Program-made: the position numbers and the translations under genes
Part shown: one piece after another, positions 1-11,945 of the stretch
How positions within the stretch are numbered: position 1 is the stretch's first letter
How the letters are laid out: each line of letters begins with the position of its first letter
Source: Zarea fungicola
Lineage: Eukaryota > Ascomycota > Sordariomycetes > Hypocreales > Cordycipitaceae
Length of the DNA stretch: 64,000 nt
Direction of reading: 5' to 3'
NCBI GenBank assembly: GCA_900169235.1
Contig: FWCC01000075.1
Coordinates: 248,001 to 312,000, forward strand
The notes under the pieces: generated by a model
Seen by the model: only the letters and a program-made list of their open reading frames with translations
Told to the model about the DNA's origin: nothing
Databases searched by the model: none

Positions 1-3000
1 ATCCTCCTCGATTGGCTGTCGGGACTCCATCTTCTACCTCGCTGGAGCAGCGCGCCATTGCGTTCGCGAAGCAGTCTGTACCTGCCGACAAAATCTTTCC
101 CTTCATCGCTCATATGAAGACCCAGGCCTCCCTCACGCTAACCAATGTGCAAAGGCATGAAGAAAAACTCGTTCTGAAGATCCACGACTCTGAAAGAAAT
201 CGAATAGATCCAAGTGGGCTAGAAACTCCTCCGCCATTCTTGCTCGCCTGCATACAACAGTACTAACGTCGGTGTAGACTTATTCGACCCAGAACCAAAA
301 CTTGTTACCAATCGCTTGACCAAAGTGGCGAATACATCATGCTATTCATTACCCTTTCAGAAAATTGCAGAATGCATTCCAGTTCACAGAAGATCAAAGG
401 CGGCAACGATGGCATGCGCCACCAAGTACACGAAAACGAAGGGTTCCAGTTTACATTCAACTCATCACTGATGGTTCCGACCGCTGTGGCTGTACCGATC
501 AAAAGCCCGTCATATCCGATCGAAAATCCAACTTCATGCGGGTTCGGATAGCTGCAGATTGCGGATGCCACGCTCCTCGTCTCAATCCGATCGATGTTCA
601 ATCAACACCAAATACCCCTAGATCCATGCATGCATTGAAAGAAAACAATGAAAGGGGCATCAATGTGCTAGTCTTGGCTATCTTTGTCGAATCGATAACG
701 GGATGGTCGTTGAAGAGCAATACTGTCTGTTTGAAATTGTCTTTCAGCGCCTGTACTAACCAGAATTTACGGTGCAGTGAGCTAAGCAGCGACTAATCCT
801 GATTGCAAGCTCGGGTACGCGCAGTCTTGCACTCCATTTCGAATAGGAGCCACCCATTCCTTGATCAGCTCCAGAGCTGTTATTGGGAACATTTGCAAGG
901 GTTCAAAACATCGATGGTCTACTTGGCGAGGCATGGAAACAAGGCTATTCCAGTGTTCCAAAGACGGCTGCTGGGACCCTAGAGATCACCAATGCGGCCG
1001 ACTTGTTGATCAATATTTTTCTTGCAGAGCTTGTTTCGCCGCTCAGCTAGTTTGTCATCTGGATGCTTTCAAAAACTGCTACGAAGACCAAAGTTGTCTG
1101 CACCACAGCCCAACCGCGACATTTAAAGAGCATGCCAATCAAAAATACGATGAATAATTCGCCAAGTCAGATCAGCATAGCAGCAGGCAAACTTGATGAA
1201 GCTGAGAGAGTCAATGGTTCGTTCCACCCAATTGGCAGGGCAACTCAGTCGTTACCGCTTCGATTTCAGCCTTCTTCGGCCTCTTCGTGGCTTTCAATTC
1301 CACCAATGCTTTGTTCACTTACGGGCTGGTGCGTGTGCCTAAGAATAAATGAATATAATAAGAAAGGTAGGGCTGGACGCGAAAGAAAAGTGCCACTTTT
1401 ATCTGACAAGCTGTCAACATGGGCATGGCTGTGCAAAACGTGGCCTTCGACAACTCATTTCTGGACACCTTTGTTCTTTCTCGCCGAGCGGATCGAGTTC
1501 CCACTCTAGTAATGGGGACCATTGTCCCAATATATACGTGATCCGTCGTTGCTATGGTCTTATCAAGCTGACGCTCGTATTTCAAGAAAAGGGCAATTTT
1601 TGGTAATTTAATAGCAAAAGTAAGATTAGTTCTAATAAAAGTACATTTGGTCGGAGTTTTACTGGGCCAGCGGAAAAGGTTTTCACCGACCAAATTAGTC
1701 GGAGAGAATGTTTGGGCAATCGCCGCGCTTTGTCACGAATTTTTAAGAAATATCCACTTGATTTTATAGTCTTGTAGGGCTGGCTAGTCAGCAGGTATAG
1801 AATCTGGTTCTTCAGAAGGATGTATGTGTACAGTCAGTTTTAGAAGCTGTGACATTCATTCTCTGATCTTGCAGTCGGCACCACATTCCAGCAGTGAGAG
1901 CTGTGTTACGTGTTGGCTCGCGCCATTAAGAATGCTTACATAAATAATACTTGATGCTGCTGCATCCGGATGGATACCCGAGTGGCTCAGCCCTGTGGTG
2001 CTCGGCGAATAGCGAATAAATTTGTACGGAACTCCGCGCGACATCACGAATGCGGCCGCAACTGAGCTAAAATGAGTCTAGCTGTTCAGTATCTCTGCAA
2101 CCACTGGGAATTGCTTTCGGCAAGGGCGCTCGGGCAAAAAGGCCCGTACTCCATACCTTTTTGCGACTGCAATGCTGATAACTGCTGGAAGCTGGGTCAG
2201 ATCATCATCACCGCTGCGTTCGGGCGTTTTCTTCGGCTTTTTGATGGGTTCAGAGCCTACCGCCCGGCATCACGCCATGTATTTCTGGCCATAGATTACC
2301 AAGACTAAGTTTTTTAGTAGCCAGAAGCTGTGTGGGCTTGAATCTCATGTCACTGGCCTTTTGATTAAAGGGCCGAGAATTGGGAGAATACAGTACTGTC
2401 TCGTTCGGAGGAGCTGCTGATAAAGGAACAGTTTGCTCGGCTCAATCGTCTTCAAGGCATCGCCCTATCCGGGCGTGCATCTAAGCCATGTTTCAAACAT
2501 GTCTTCAAGTGAAGCAACTAAGTCCCCAGCTAATAGCCTTTCGTAAAGTGCTCTGCTGGCAGCTTTGGATCCCGGATTGAACGTTCTTGCACTGAGGGTA
2601 GGGACATTGACGACGGACCAGCTGTCTCATCTCAGGCTGAATTTTTCAGCTCAACTGCGGTTTGTGGGAAAAAGCCAACTAGCTTCTGTAGCTAACGCAA
2701 TGCATGCACACTCCTTGTACCTTGCTGCATGACAATTAGCTCACGATCGCCCGCCGCTCTCTTGGCACGAGTCAGGTCCCACTACCCCGAGATTCAGGCT
2801 CTTGGCATGATAAGCCAGGTTTATGATCCCACCAATAACAGGTCTCAGTCCGTCATCGCTCCTGTAGCTGAACAAAGGAGCAAACAATAGCATGGCGATG
2901 AAAGAATATTAGACATGTGAGAAAATTTTCGTAATTGGTGCGATTTGCAAGCCCCGTTTTCCTCTTTGCGAGATGAACCAAGATGCGTCTCTGTAGCCCG

Positions 3001-4080
3001 TTCAATGATGACATGCTTCAGCTCCGTGCGGTACCATACACAACACAGAATGGCTGAATTACTTTGGAGAATAGTCCCTGGTAGTAGCTTGCGAAAACTT
3101 GTACTTGAATGCATTTTATTCAATCTTATTTACGGTCTTGGAACCATCTCAAACTTGGCCAGGGTCAAAGTGCTCTTTGTTGAGAGGTAGACGGGAACAT
3201 GACTAGGTACGTGTCTGCACACATAGATGAGTAGGGTTGGGCTGTGTAATGTTTGAGAAGATTTTCGGCTGTTGAGGGGATGAGCACGTTTATGCACGAA
3301 ATGGGTACGGCAACTTCCACTTGGTTCATCTAGTGATTACAGGACTCCACGATGAGACAATGGGTGTGGGGAAAAGCCAACCCAGTCACCAAGGTCCAAG
3401 CCCTTTGAAAAGTGCTTCTAGCCCGCCAACCATGAATTCACACAAGCCGACAAAGAGGACTACGAGTGGGAAACCAGGAGTACATTCCTTCAACTTGGGT
3501 CATTTGCATCAAACGTGTCATTTCAGACCGATACAGACTCTGGTGGTGGGGAAAACGAGAGAGATGAGCAGCTATGAAAGTCCCTAGGCCGGAAGTCTTC
3601 AACCCCGCCGGAATGGCACAAGACCAATTTGAGCAAGGAGGGGCAGTTGTGTGGCTACATATGCCGTCACCACAGCTGAAGCTTTCTGGGGTACCCATAG
3701 TTAGTTTGTCGGTAACTGCTCCCACATCGAGCTGCCGGGACTAGCACCATCTTGGGGTGCCCGTGCCCCGGACAGTTCGGCCGCATGTAATATTGCTATT
3801 GTGGATGATTCCACCAATAATCACCAGCTGACTTGCCGCTTTTGCCAGTATCCTCCTTGCCCACTTCATGCCAAACTGAAACATTGCAACGTGGTTGGGA
3901 AGAAAGCCCAGACCCTGGGTTTACACCGTTAGTTCAAGGCGCACCGTACTGCTGACATTAGCGGCGATGGCAAACTATCATGCGGTTGTTCGTAAACCTT
4001 GCCTTTTCTTACAGGTGGAAACTTTGAGTTTAGAAATCCCGGCCAGTCTCCATCTTCGTTGAACAAGATTTCACCTTGTC
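1..4080. other. gene-free stretch, no supported gene
   Basis: I find no gene here that I can support. Short open frames exist (for example 12-266 and 365-796 on the plus strand), but none has a recognisable motif, a signal peptide, or an intron chain that joins neighbouring frames. Some stretches (about 900-1060 and 3430-3580) read like coding sequence for 40-50 codons before hitting stops, which could mean eroded genes, but I cannot name them. Confidence 0.5.
1645..1695. repeat. 10-bp perfect inverted repeat (hairpin)
   Basis: ATTTGGTCGG at 1645-1654 is matched by CCGACCAAAT at 1686-1695, leaving a 31-nt loop. It lies in gene-free DNA and no function is evident. Confidence 0.5.
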
Positions 4081-4087
4081 GTTCAGC

Positions 4088-4094
4088 TATAAAG
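4088..4094 (+). promoter_or_regulatory. TATA-like box for the jelly-roll gene
   Basis: TATAAAG lies 100 bp upstream of the ATG at 4194, a normal distance for a fungal core promoter with a short leader. Confidence 0.5.
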
Positions 4095-4193
4095 CAGGTG
4101 CTACTGCCTCAACTTTGACGAGTGGAAAAAACAACAACAACCAACCAAGCAAGAAAACCCAAGAAACCCCAAGAACCAACACATCTAGCCAAG

Positions 4194-4811
4194 ATGCTTA
4201 ACAAGATTCTCCTCCTTGCCCTTTCTGCCAACTCGGCCATGGCCGCTGTGTCCGCCCTCGGCGGTGGCAGCTGGAAAAGCGTCAGCCCCGGCCACAATAC
4301 TCAGACGTGCGAGGGCGGCAAGGTCAATGGCATGGAGTTCATCCTGCCCTCCACACCAAACGGCGACAAATCAGGCTCTGGCTGCTCCAACGGCCACTTG
4401 CGCGCCGAGTTCCGCTACACCAACGACTACTCGTCCGGCACGCACCAGTTTGGCGGCCAGTTCAAGATCAACTCCTTTGAAGGCACCGGCATCAACCTGA
4501 AGCAGACATTCAACGGCGACGCCGGCCCGTACTTCATCATGGGCGTCAAGTCCAACGGCGACCTGTACAGCGTCGAGGGCGGCGCGACCATTGCCAGCGG
4601 CGTCGCCAAGGCTGGCTCGACCGTCACCATCAACACCATCCACTACACCAGCACCAACACGTACAAGGTCTATGTCAATAACGCGCTCAAGTACACTGAC
4701 ACAAGCGCCCCCGGCGGCACATTCTACGACAAGATTGGCGCGTACACCTCGGACAGCGGCAAGGGACCTATTGATGTGACGTGGAGCAACGTTGCTTTCT
4801 GGACCCAGTAG
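4194..4811 (+). CDS. secreted beta-jelly-roll protein, polysaccharide-lyase-like
   Basis: This is an intronless gene for 205 residues. I place the start at 4194 (context gccaagATG) because the first 18 residues then form a clean signal peptide ending at AMA; an in-frame ATG at 4122 would put 24 polar residues in front of it. The mature protein is rich in Gly, Ser and Thr with alternating beta-type sequence. It carries RAEFR near residue 68, QFGGQFKI near residue 85 and a C-terminal YDKIGAY, which resemble in order the three strand motifs of alginate/glucuronan lyases (PL7/PL20 concanavalin-like fold). I infer a secreted polysaccharide lyase or lectin; family and substrate are not certain. The adhesin gene is convergent and ends 312 bp downstream. 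Confidence 0.75.
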   Translation: MLNKILLLALSANSAMAAVSALGGGSWKSVSPGHNTQTCEGGKVNGMEFILPSTPNGDKSGSGCSNGHLRAEFRYTNDYSSGTHQFGGQFKINSFEGTGINLKQTFNGDAGPYFIMGVKSNGDLYSVEGGATIASGVAKAGSTVTINTIHYTSTNTYKVYVNNALKYTDTSAPGGTFYDKIGAYTSDSGKGPIDVTWSNVAFWTQ

Positions 4812-5122
4812 AGAGAGAGAGCAAGCATTTGCCACGGGCCTAAGAGGCTTGGTACATACACCATCATTACATATATTTGTACATACAAACCATAGTTCAA
4901 TTAAAAATCTGGTTATTTGAGTGACACCTTTTCCGCATTTGCATTGGCATAATTTTCATGAAAACAATTTTAATTAAAGTGAATAAATATTAACTTTTAT
5001 TGATATTATACGTCTCTGAATCTGGTGATGCAAAATTCTGAAACATTGCGACTTTGTTCTTTGGTGACTTGGCAGCAGCCCATGACGTGACCACCACCCA
5101 CCTCCCCTTTTATTAAAATTGA

Positions 5123-8020
5123 CTAAAAGTTAAAGGGAGGCGCAACGTTGGATCCAGTGCAGTCCCATAGCAGCTGGTTGTTCTGAATGTTTTGCTGGCC
5201 CGCGACGACCGTGCCCTGGTCGGGATCACGCGCGTAAAAGTTGAAGAAGCCGCAGTCCTGCGCCTGGACGAAGAGCAGGCGCATGGGAATGTAGTCACCG
5301 GCCGTGGCAGTATACGTGTAGTCGGCCGTGTAGGGACCCTCGGACTGCCAGATGTTGTTTGCGTTGGCGGCGGTGTATCCGCTGACGGCATTGGGGCCGA
5401 GCCAGAGGTACAGGGCGTCGTCCACCTGCGGCGTGGTGAAGGTGTACGTGCCCGTCTTGGCGGGGTGGAAGTAGGCCAGGTGCTGGACGACAAAGTAGGT
5501 GGAATTGCCGGGCTCAGTCTGTCCGTAGATGACGGGCTTGTTTCCTGCGCAGTTGTTCGGGAGCGTGATGGTATCGGTCTTGCCCGTACCCGTGGGTGAC
5601 TGGCCGGAAAGCGCGACCTCGGGCAGGAAGAAATCATTGGCCCATGTGTTGCCGGCCGCATCAAGCTCGTGGAAGGGAACATGACCAGGGGTAGTTGCAT
5701 TCTGAGTTGGTGCCTGGGCGAACTCGTAGTAGGCCCATGGGATCATGGGAGTGCACATAGGGGTAGACGAAGTGGTTGTAGTTGAGGTGGTTGTTGTGGA
5801 AGACGTGCTTGTAGAAGAAGTGGTTGTCGACGAGGTTGTCGAGGAAGTGGAGGTTGAGGAGGAAGTAGAGGTTGAGGAAGAAGTAGTGGTTGAAGAAGCG
5901 GTGGAAGAAGTGGAGGTGGACGAGGTGGACGTCGTGGAAGAAGTTGACGTGGAAGAAGTTGACGTGGAAGAAGTCGACGAAGTGGAGGAGGTGGAGGAGG
6001 TGGAAGAGGTGGAAGAGGTGGAAGAGGTGGAAGAGGTGGAAGAGGTGGAAGAGGTGGAAGAGGTGGATGGCTCAGAGGTAGTAGTGGACGAGGATGTGGA
6101 AGTGGTGGAAGAAGTTGGAGCCGACGAAGTCGACGAGGTGGACGAGGTAGAGGACGTGGAAGAAGAGGGAGCCGACGAAGTCGATGTCGTGGTAGAGCTG
6201 CTAGAAGAAGGCTTGGAGCTTGTGGAAGCCGATGTTGAAGCAGTAGAGGAGGCAGATGAGCTGCTTGGCGTCTCGATCAAGACAGTACCCGGATTGGTAC
6301 CTGCTGGAGGAATNNNNNNNNNNNNNNNNNNNNNNNNNNNNNNNNNNNNNNNNNNNNNNNNNNNNNNNNNNNNNNNNNNNNNNNNNNNNNNNNNNNNNNN
6401 NNNNNNNNNNNNNNNNNNNNNNNNNNNNNNNNNNNNNNNNNNNNNNNNNNNNNNNNNNNNNNNNNNNNNNNNNNNNNNNNNNNNNNNNNNNNNNNNNNNN
6501 NNGAGTATGGAATTGTAGAAGTGACGTAAACAACGTTGGTTGGGGTCTCAATGAGAACTGTGCCAGGGTTGGTACCTGCTGGAGGAATAGTGGTAGAGGT
6601 GATGACTGAGCCAGAGTAGGGGACAGTTGACGTGACGTAAACTGGGCCAGGCGTTTCAATGAGCACAGTACCAGGCTGGGTGCCCATCGGTGGGATGGTG
6701 GTAGAAGTGACAGTGGAGCCAGTCCAGGGAATAGTTGATGTGACGTAAACAACGCCGTTGGTTGGAGTCTCAATAAGAACTGTGCCAGGGTTGGTACCCG
6801 CCGGGGGGATTGTGGTAGAGGTGATGACCGAGCCAGAATAGGGAACAGTTGACGTGACGTACACTGGGCCAGGCGTTTCAATAAGCACAGTACCAGGCTT
6901 AGTGCCCATCGGTGGGATGGTGGTAGAAGTAATGACCGAGCCAGTGTAGGGAATAGTTGACGTGACGTAGACTGCGCCGTTGGTTGGAGTCTCAATAAGA
7001 ACTGTGCCAGGGTTGGTGCCCATTGGTGGAATGGTGGTTGAGGTGATGACTGAACCAGAGTAGGGAACAGTAGAAGTCACATAGGCGGGATTGTTGGTTG
7101 GCGTCTCAATCAACACTGTGCCAGGGTTGGTGCCCATGGGGGGGATGGTGGTCGAGGTGATAACCGAGCCAGAGTAGGGAATGGTTGATGTGACATAGCC
7201 AGGACCTGCACCTGCGGGTGTTTCAATAAGAACAGTTCCGGGGTTGGTGCCCATCGGGGGAATGGTCGTAGTGTAAGTGGTAGAACCAGACCAGGGAATA
7301 GTTGACGTGACATAGCCAGGATTGTTGGTTGGCGTCTCGATCAGCACTGTGCCGGGTTTGGTTCCCGTCGGAGGAATGGTAGTAGTGTGAGTAGTAGAAC
7401 CAGAGTAGGGGACAATTTCCGTGACATAGCCGGAACCTGCGCCGGCTGGTGTTTCAACCAGCACTGTCCCTGGGTTGGTTCCCTGCGGGGGAATGGTGGT
7501 CGTGAAAGTAGTCGAGCCAGAGTATGGGATGGTCTTCGTAATATAACCTGGCCCCGCGGGAGCTTGGGTCATCTCCCCGGCCGGCACCTTGATGATAACG
7601 GTACCAGGGTTGTCTCCATGAGGCTTAATGGTGGTCGTGGACCGGGAAGCACAATCACAGGGCTCTGTCTTTGTGACATAGCCTTTCGTCTCACTAACAA
7701 TCGTTCCAGGCTTACCACCAGACGGCGGAATGGTTACAACGGTTGGCTGGGGTCCCGCAGGGGTCTTGTAGACCGTGACGAAGGGCACAAAGCACGAGGT
7801 GACAGACCTGGGAGCAAGGTATAAGCGATTACACGAGCAGATATTAGAGCTTTTGCTGTACTTACTGAACCCTCATATAAGTGGTAGTCTTATCACAGCA
7901 AATCTCCACGACTGGTTGCACTGAGACGTTAACCTCGTAATTATTGCAAGGGTAGTCGCCAGCCTGGGCGGCTCTTGCGAGCACCAAGGCCGCGAGCGCC
8001 ATCGGGGAAGAGTTCTTCAT
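5123..8020 (-). CDS. GLEYA-domain cell-surface adhesin with flocculin-like repeats (two exons, contains assembly gap)
   Basis: Exon 1 is 8020-7866 and exon 2 is 7807-5123; the 58-nt intron starts GTAAGT and ends CCCAG. The first ATG of the open frame (8020) begins a signal peptide of about 20 residues. Next comes a short Cys-containing segment (CNNYEV, EICCD), then about 11 sequenced tandem copies of a 35-38 residue Thr/Pro-rich unit (core TIPPxGTNPGTVLIETP) that resembles the flocculin repeat. A Ser/Thr-rich stalk of about 150 residues follows, then a C-terminal domain of roughly 210 residues with DDALYLWLGPNA and GDYIPMRLLFVQAQ, typical of the GLEYA lectin-like adhesin domain. No C-terminal GPI signal is present. 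A 189-nt run of N interrupts the repeats, so the true length is unknown. Likely role: glycosylated wall adhesin binding host or fungal surface glycans. Confidence 0.9.
6290..7560 (-). repeat. in-gene tandem repeats, 35-38 codons per unit
   Basis: About eleven sequenced copies of a roughly 105-114 bp unit encode YVTST(V/I)P(Y/W)(S/T)GS followed by TIPPxGTNPGTVLIETP. Copies differ mainly in the linker (TNNPA, GAGPG, TNGAV, GPV, TNVV). Similarity is highest toward the gap, as expected of recent unequal exchange. Confidence 0.9.
6314..6502. other. assembly gap (189 N) inside the adhesin repeats
   Basis: The reading frame entering the gap (minus strand, from 6503 upward) and the frame leaving it (6313 downward) differ. 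The true missing length must be 1 modulo 3, whereas 189 is 0 modulo 3. The gap therefore has the wrong size, and the apparent frame break is not a biological frameshift. Confidence 0.9.
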
Positions 8021-10307
8021 GGCGAGCGATGGAATAACAGTGAGCGCAAGCACTCTAACCTAGATCAATTAGTAGCGACTGTAACGACAAAATCAGACTC
8101 TGGACATTGAGAGTTGAGAACTTGAAAGGCTCTATTCCGGGAGGTGGCCGCAGCTCCCTCCTAATATCTGTTTCTTGACACCACAACTTTGTTAATTTCA
8201 TCCCGTTGGCAAAACAAGATATACTGGACATTCCGAAACCGTCCAACGCGTTACCCGAATGGTTAAGCACGAAAAATAAACTCTCGTCTGAAAAGTTTGG
8301 TAGTTACGCAGGACGGGCATGCTTGAATGATGGCAAAAGGAATTGAAGCGCCTACATTGAGTTGCAAGCTATGCCTGTCTGGTGTTGGCGTTCGCCTGCC
8401 GATAAGAGTCGTGGGCTAAATTTACCAATACATTACTTCAACTGGCATTCATACGTTACCATAAACGTTCGAGTTGTCGGCTGTATTTGCCTCTCGGTGC
8501 ATTCTAGACTTACATGGGCGCGATGCCCGCTAACCAAGTCCGCTTTTTCGATCGATCCGCCCACCCACTTTGGTCCCCGATAGGCATTTCAATAATAAGG
8601 TGTTAACCGGGAGTTAGTACAATAGAACTGGACCTGTAAGTGGATACGCATCGGCAGATCGTGCTCCGAAAACTATCTAGTAGTTGTTTTCGGACCAATC
8701 ACTCCTTCACCTGGCCAAGACACCATGCTGTAGAATTTCGTCAAAACAATCCCAGGAAGGGGAATGATCTGTAAGACTCAGCATGAGTGCAAGGACAGTT
8801 ATATGAGCCTCCTTTGAATATGTGTTTAAAAAGACAAAAAGAGGCGCCGGCAGCTCATATTCAAGCGTCGCTGCTTGAGGCAGACAGCGCTTTGAGGCCT
8901 AGATTCAATCGTTAAAGGGGGAGCCGAAAATTCCCTTGCTCTCCTTCCATACAAAGTAACAAGGGTGGGTAAAACAGTGTATTGTAGCTACTAGCGCGTC
9001 ATTCCTGATGCGGTGAACTACTTGAAAACAAAGAGGATAGTTTTCCGGCCTAGGCATGGCTAGAGTCGTTTAGCTTCCACTAACACGGCTGTCGCGACTT
9101 TCGAGGTGCTACATTATGGTATGCATAATTTCCCTTGCATTATTCTTCGACAGAAAAAAAAAACAGAAGAAAACGCGAAATGTTGATGGTGTTGTCTAAT
9201 CTCGATTACAGCAGACACGCCAATGCATATCGTTAATGTTCTTGGGCAATTACAGAACTGAAATACAGGAATACTGCGCCCAAGCTTGTACTTGTAGCCG
9301 CTGGCTGCTTATGGAGCAACTGGATCAGCTAACCCAAGTATGTTTTTAACCTAAAACCTTCCTCTCCGTCGGTACCAGGGTTCATTTGAAGCGCACAGCT
9401 GTTTGGAGCGAATGCCGTTCCGAGTACTCAGTAACGGTCCTCGGCATCTCCCATCTAGATTTGACATTGTCATGTCTCCTCGCAAGGTAGAGCTCAAGGT
9501 CGGCAACTATTCATGCGATAACACATGCAATCTACACAAGTTGTTACGCCGAGACGTTTCACCGCTCTCAATGCACTTTTGCGACCACCTGTTGAGAAAC
9601 ACAATGCAGTACAGCTCTTGCTATGCCCTAGACAATTCCTAGAGGTCAAATGTGCCAATTTCTTTTCAACACAAATAGCAGTATTGTTGAGCAAATTGAC
9701 CCTTTTCACGAGTCCTACAAAAGATTAGGAATTGGTTCTTACCGGCGCAGATGTTCGGCCCGACACCGGCAAGATGAAGCGTCCCTTCACATAGTCTCGT
9801 GAACAATGGTTCAGAGTTACATTTCACCGCGACATTGTTCCAAACCTCTGCGTAGCGTGGAATTGGCACCGGAATACTACCGCTAGCCCAACCCTGACAC
9901 ATGCGACCGCTGGCCACGATGAAAAATCCACGAAGCAGCTAACGGCTCGCAAAGTAATCCCATTTGCGCCGCAAGTTTTAAATTCTGCCGCAACTTTAAT
10001 GATCAAAACAACCCAGAAAGAGCATTCTCATTGTGCCGAAAACTTTGACGGTACCAAAGCGGCCATTGTTTTTGTCTCAACGTGCTTTCAACAAAGCAAG
10101 CAGTTCAATGCTGGTCGACTAGGTCGTACGTATCAGAGATGCGGTATTAAACCTTGGGGCTTCTAGCTACGCCAAATGAGAATTTAAACGAATTACAAGA
10201 GAGCATTGCATAAACATGCAGATTCACATGAGCGGCACTAATCCAAGTATATTGTCACTATAGACTAACTTAGTGCAGTAGTTACCGTGTAATTAAGACA
10301 AAGCAAG
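8021..10307. other. intergenic, no gene seen
   Basis: This covers the adhesin promoter side and about 2 kb beyond. There are only short unrelated open frames, with no motif or signal peptide I recognise. Confidence 0.5.
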
Positions 10308-11640
10308 TTAGACCTTGGAAAAGCTCTTGCGAACAACAGCAAAATCAAGTGAGCCCAGACCAGTGGCTGGATCCCAACCCTCTGTCGCCGGGAAGCCATC
10401 CTCGCCGCAACCCCGGCTGCTCCCACCCACAACATCACGGAGGGCAGCGCGAATTTCTTGGTTGCCGAAAAGAGCCGGATTGATGAACCCGAGGCTTGCC
10501 TTTCCCAGAGTCGCGCGGTAGTCGGGAACGGAGAAGTACTTGGAAAAGCCTCCGCCCGTGGCCCCGGCTCTAAGAAATCGCGCGGCGGCCTCGTCCTGGC
10601 CAACAAACTGCATAGAGGCCACTGCCGTGACATACTATCATGTAGCGGGAAATATGAGGACTTATCCGTTTGGGCAGTTATCCTGGTGTGTTGGGCCAGC
10701 GCCATGGGCATGCAGGGTAGCTAGAACGACCATATGTCTAAATAGTTTAACAGCCTACCTTTTTGCTATTTGGGGTATTATCATTAATTGTTTCACTTTA
10801 ATACATTCTATTTATTTCATTCTAAATATGTACAATCTAATTAAATGATTCCCATTATATGCGTTGACGTAATATGCCTCCTTTGGTGCCAAAGATACAC
10901 TACGAACTACTGTGTAATGCGTGTCAACTTCGACGTTCTAATTTTATGGTCCTAAATTATTTCTAAGCTTTAGAAAAGCTCTCAATTAGGTTGATCATGC
11001 GACCCCTAATGTAATTGCTCTTTAGCAACACCTCTTCCCTCAAAAATCACAAATTTTGAAATCGCATGTGTCGACTGTGCAGTCGCTAGCTTAACTGGTA
11101 CTCAACTGTTCTCTTTGATGATGGCCTCAATCCCGTTGAGGTCAGTAGACGTGGTGGTTCTGCCGCAACACACTGGTGCTCCCGGCCAGACATGCCAAAG
11201 GCGCCGGAGCAGAAGAGAACTGTGATGCCTTGCGGGCCAGCCTTCCTGAACTCGTTGCAGATACGATCCATGTTCCCCCCGAGCGACACATTGCTCTGGT
11301 TATTGTGACTGACGCTGTCACCCACAGTCCGATCTGCAACTTCCCTATCGCGGCCCTTGGGGAAGTAGTTGGCCAGGAAGGAGGCACCGTCACTGTGGCT
11401 AGAAGAAAGTCCAGAAAGCCAGTAACAGCAAGGCTCTGGACACCTTTTCCTGTTTAGTTTACGTTGTAATAGTCAAGCACTGCCACCAGCCCACTGAGTG
11501 ATTAGTACTTGAGCGAGGGAGCCGTGCTTGGGACTAAAGTCGGAGTGAAAGGCTTTTGTAGGCTGCATGATGTCAAGGTGGTCGTGGAGTAATTGAGGAA
11601 CGGAATATTCAAGGGCGCCGCAGCGACATTGTTTCCCCGG
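10308..11640 (-). pseudogene. decayed sedolisin (S53) tripeptidyl-peptidase
   Basis: Fragments in family order can be read on the minus strand in different frames. Near 11590-11640 is a propeptide-end piece, YSVPQLLHDHLDIMQPT. Near 11430 is LAVTGFLD. At 11210-11390 is DGASFLANYFPKGRD followed by MDRICNEF and ITVLFCSGAFG. At 10308-10640 is the C-terminal end, with GGGFSKYFSVPDY, LGKASLGFINPALF and GEDGFPATEGWDPATGLG. The oxyanion Asp of the usual SGD motif reads Ala (SGA). The segment that should carry the catalytic SGTS serine is deleted between PDYRAT and LGKAS. About 350 bp of AT-rich DNA splits the gene. There are multiple frameshifts and no start, so it cannot make an active protease. Confidence 0.8.
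10735..11085. other. AT-rich insertion within the sedolisin pseudogene
   Basis: This stretch has no similarity to the protease on either side and is clearly more AT-rich than its flanks. It may be a remnant of a transposable element; no clear terminal repeats were found. A 14-bp palindrome CGACTGTGCAGTCG lies near its right edge (about 11071-11084). Confidence 0.45.
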
Positions 11641-11945
11641 TCCTCAGAGAGGATATACTTGGTTCAGAGCAGTGAATCGGCCTTGCGAAGGGAATGGTCG
11701 AACAAAAATCAAAAGTTTTAGGATTCCATGTGAGTCGTTTTGATAATTACGCCATTTCTTGTTAACTTTAGAAGGTATCCTAGATTTAGAACAAAAATGG
11801 ACCGACGACGTGAGAAAGAACGCATGCTCTGGACAACCCCCTTCATAATGAAGCAGTGATATAGAAACGAAAATATTTCATAGTCGGACCTATTCATGGA
11901 ATGGGCCCCAAAAAAGTAGACCGGAGGCGACTACCAACTCTGTAC

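Noticed and set aside
12..266. 84-codon frame at the left edge
   Set aside because: No motif, no splice-linked neighbour and ordinary composition; cannot be told from chance.
1970..2050. tRNA-like string gatacccgagtggctcag
   Set aside because: No pairing acceptor stem, anticodon arm or T-loop (GGTTCRANNCC) could be found downstream.
5745..6518. Plus-strand frame of 257 codons rich in Val/Glu running into the N gap
   Set aside because: It is the mirror of the adhesin Ser/Thr stalk repeats; the minus strand has signal peptide, repeats and GLEYA domain.
5123..8020. Biological frameshift in the adhesin
   Set aside because: The frame change coincides with the N run, whose length is arbitrary; flanking frames are both clean.
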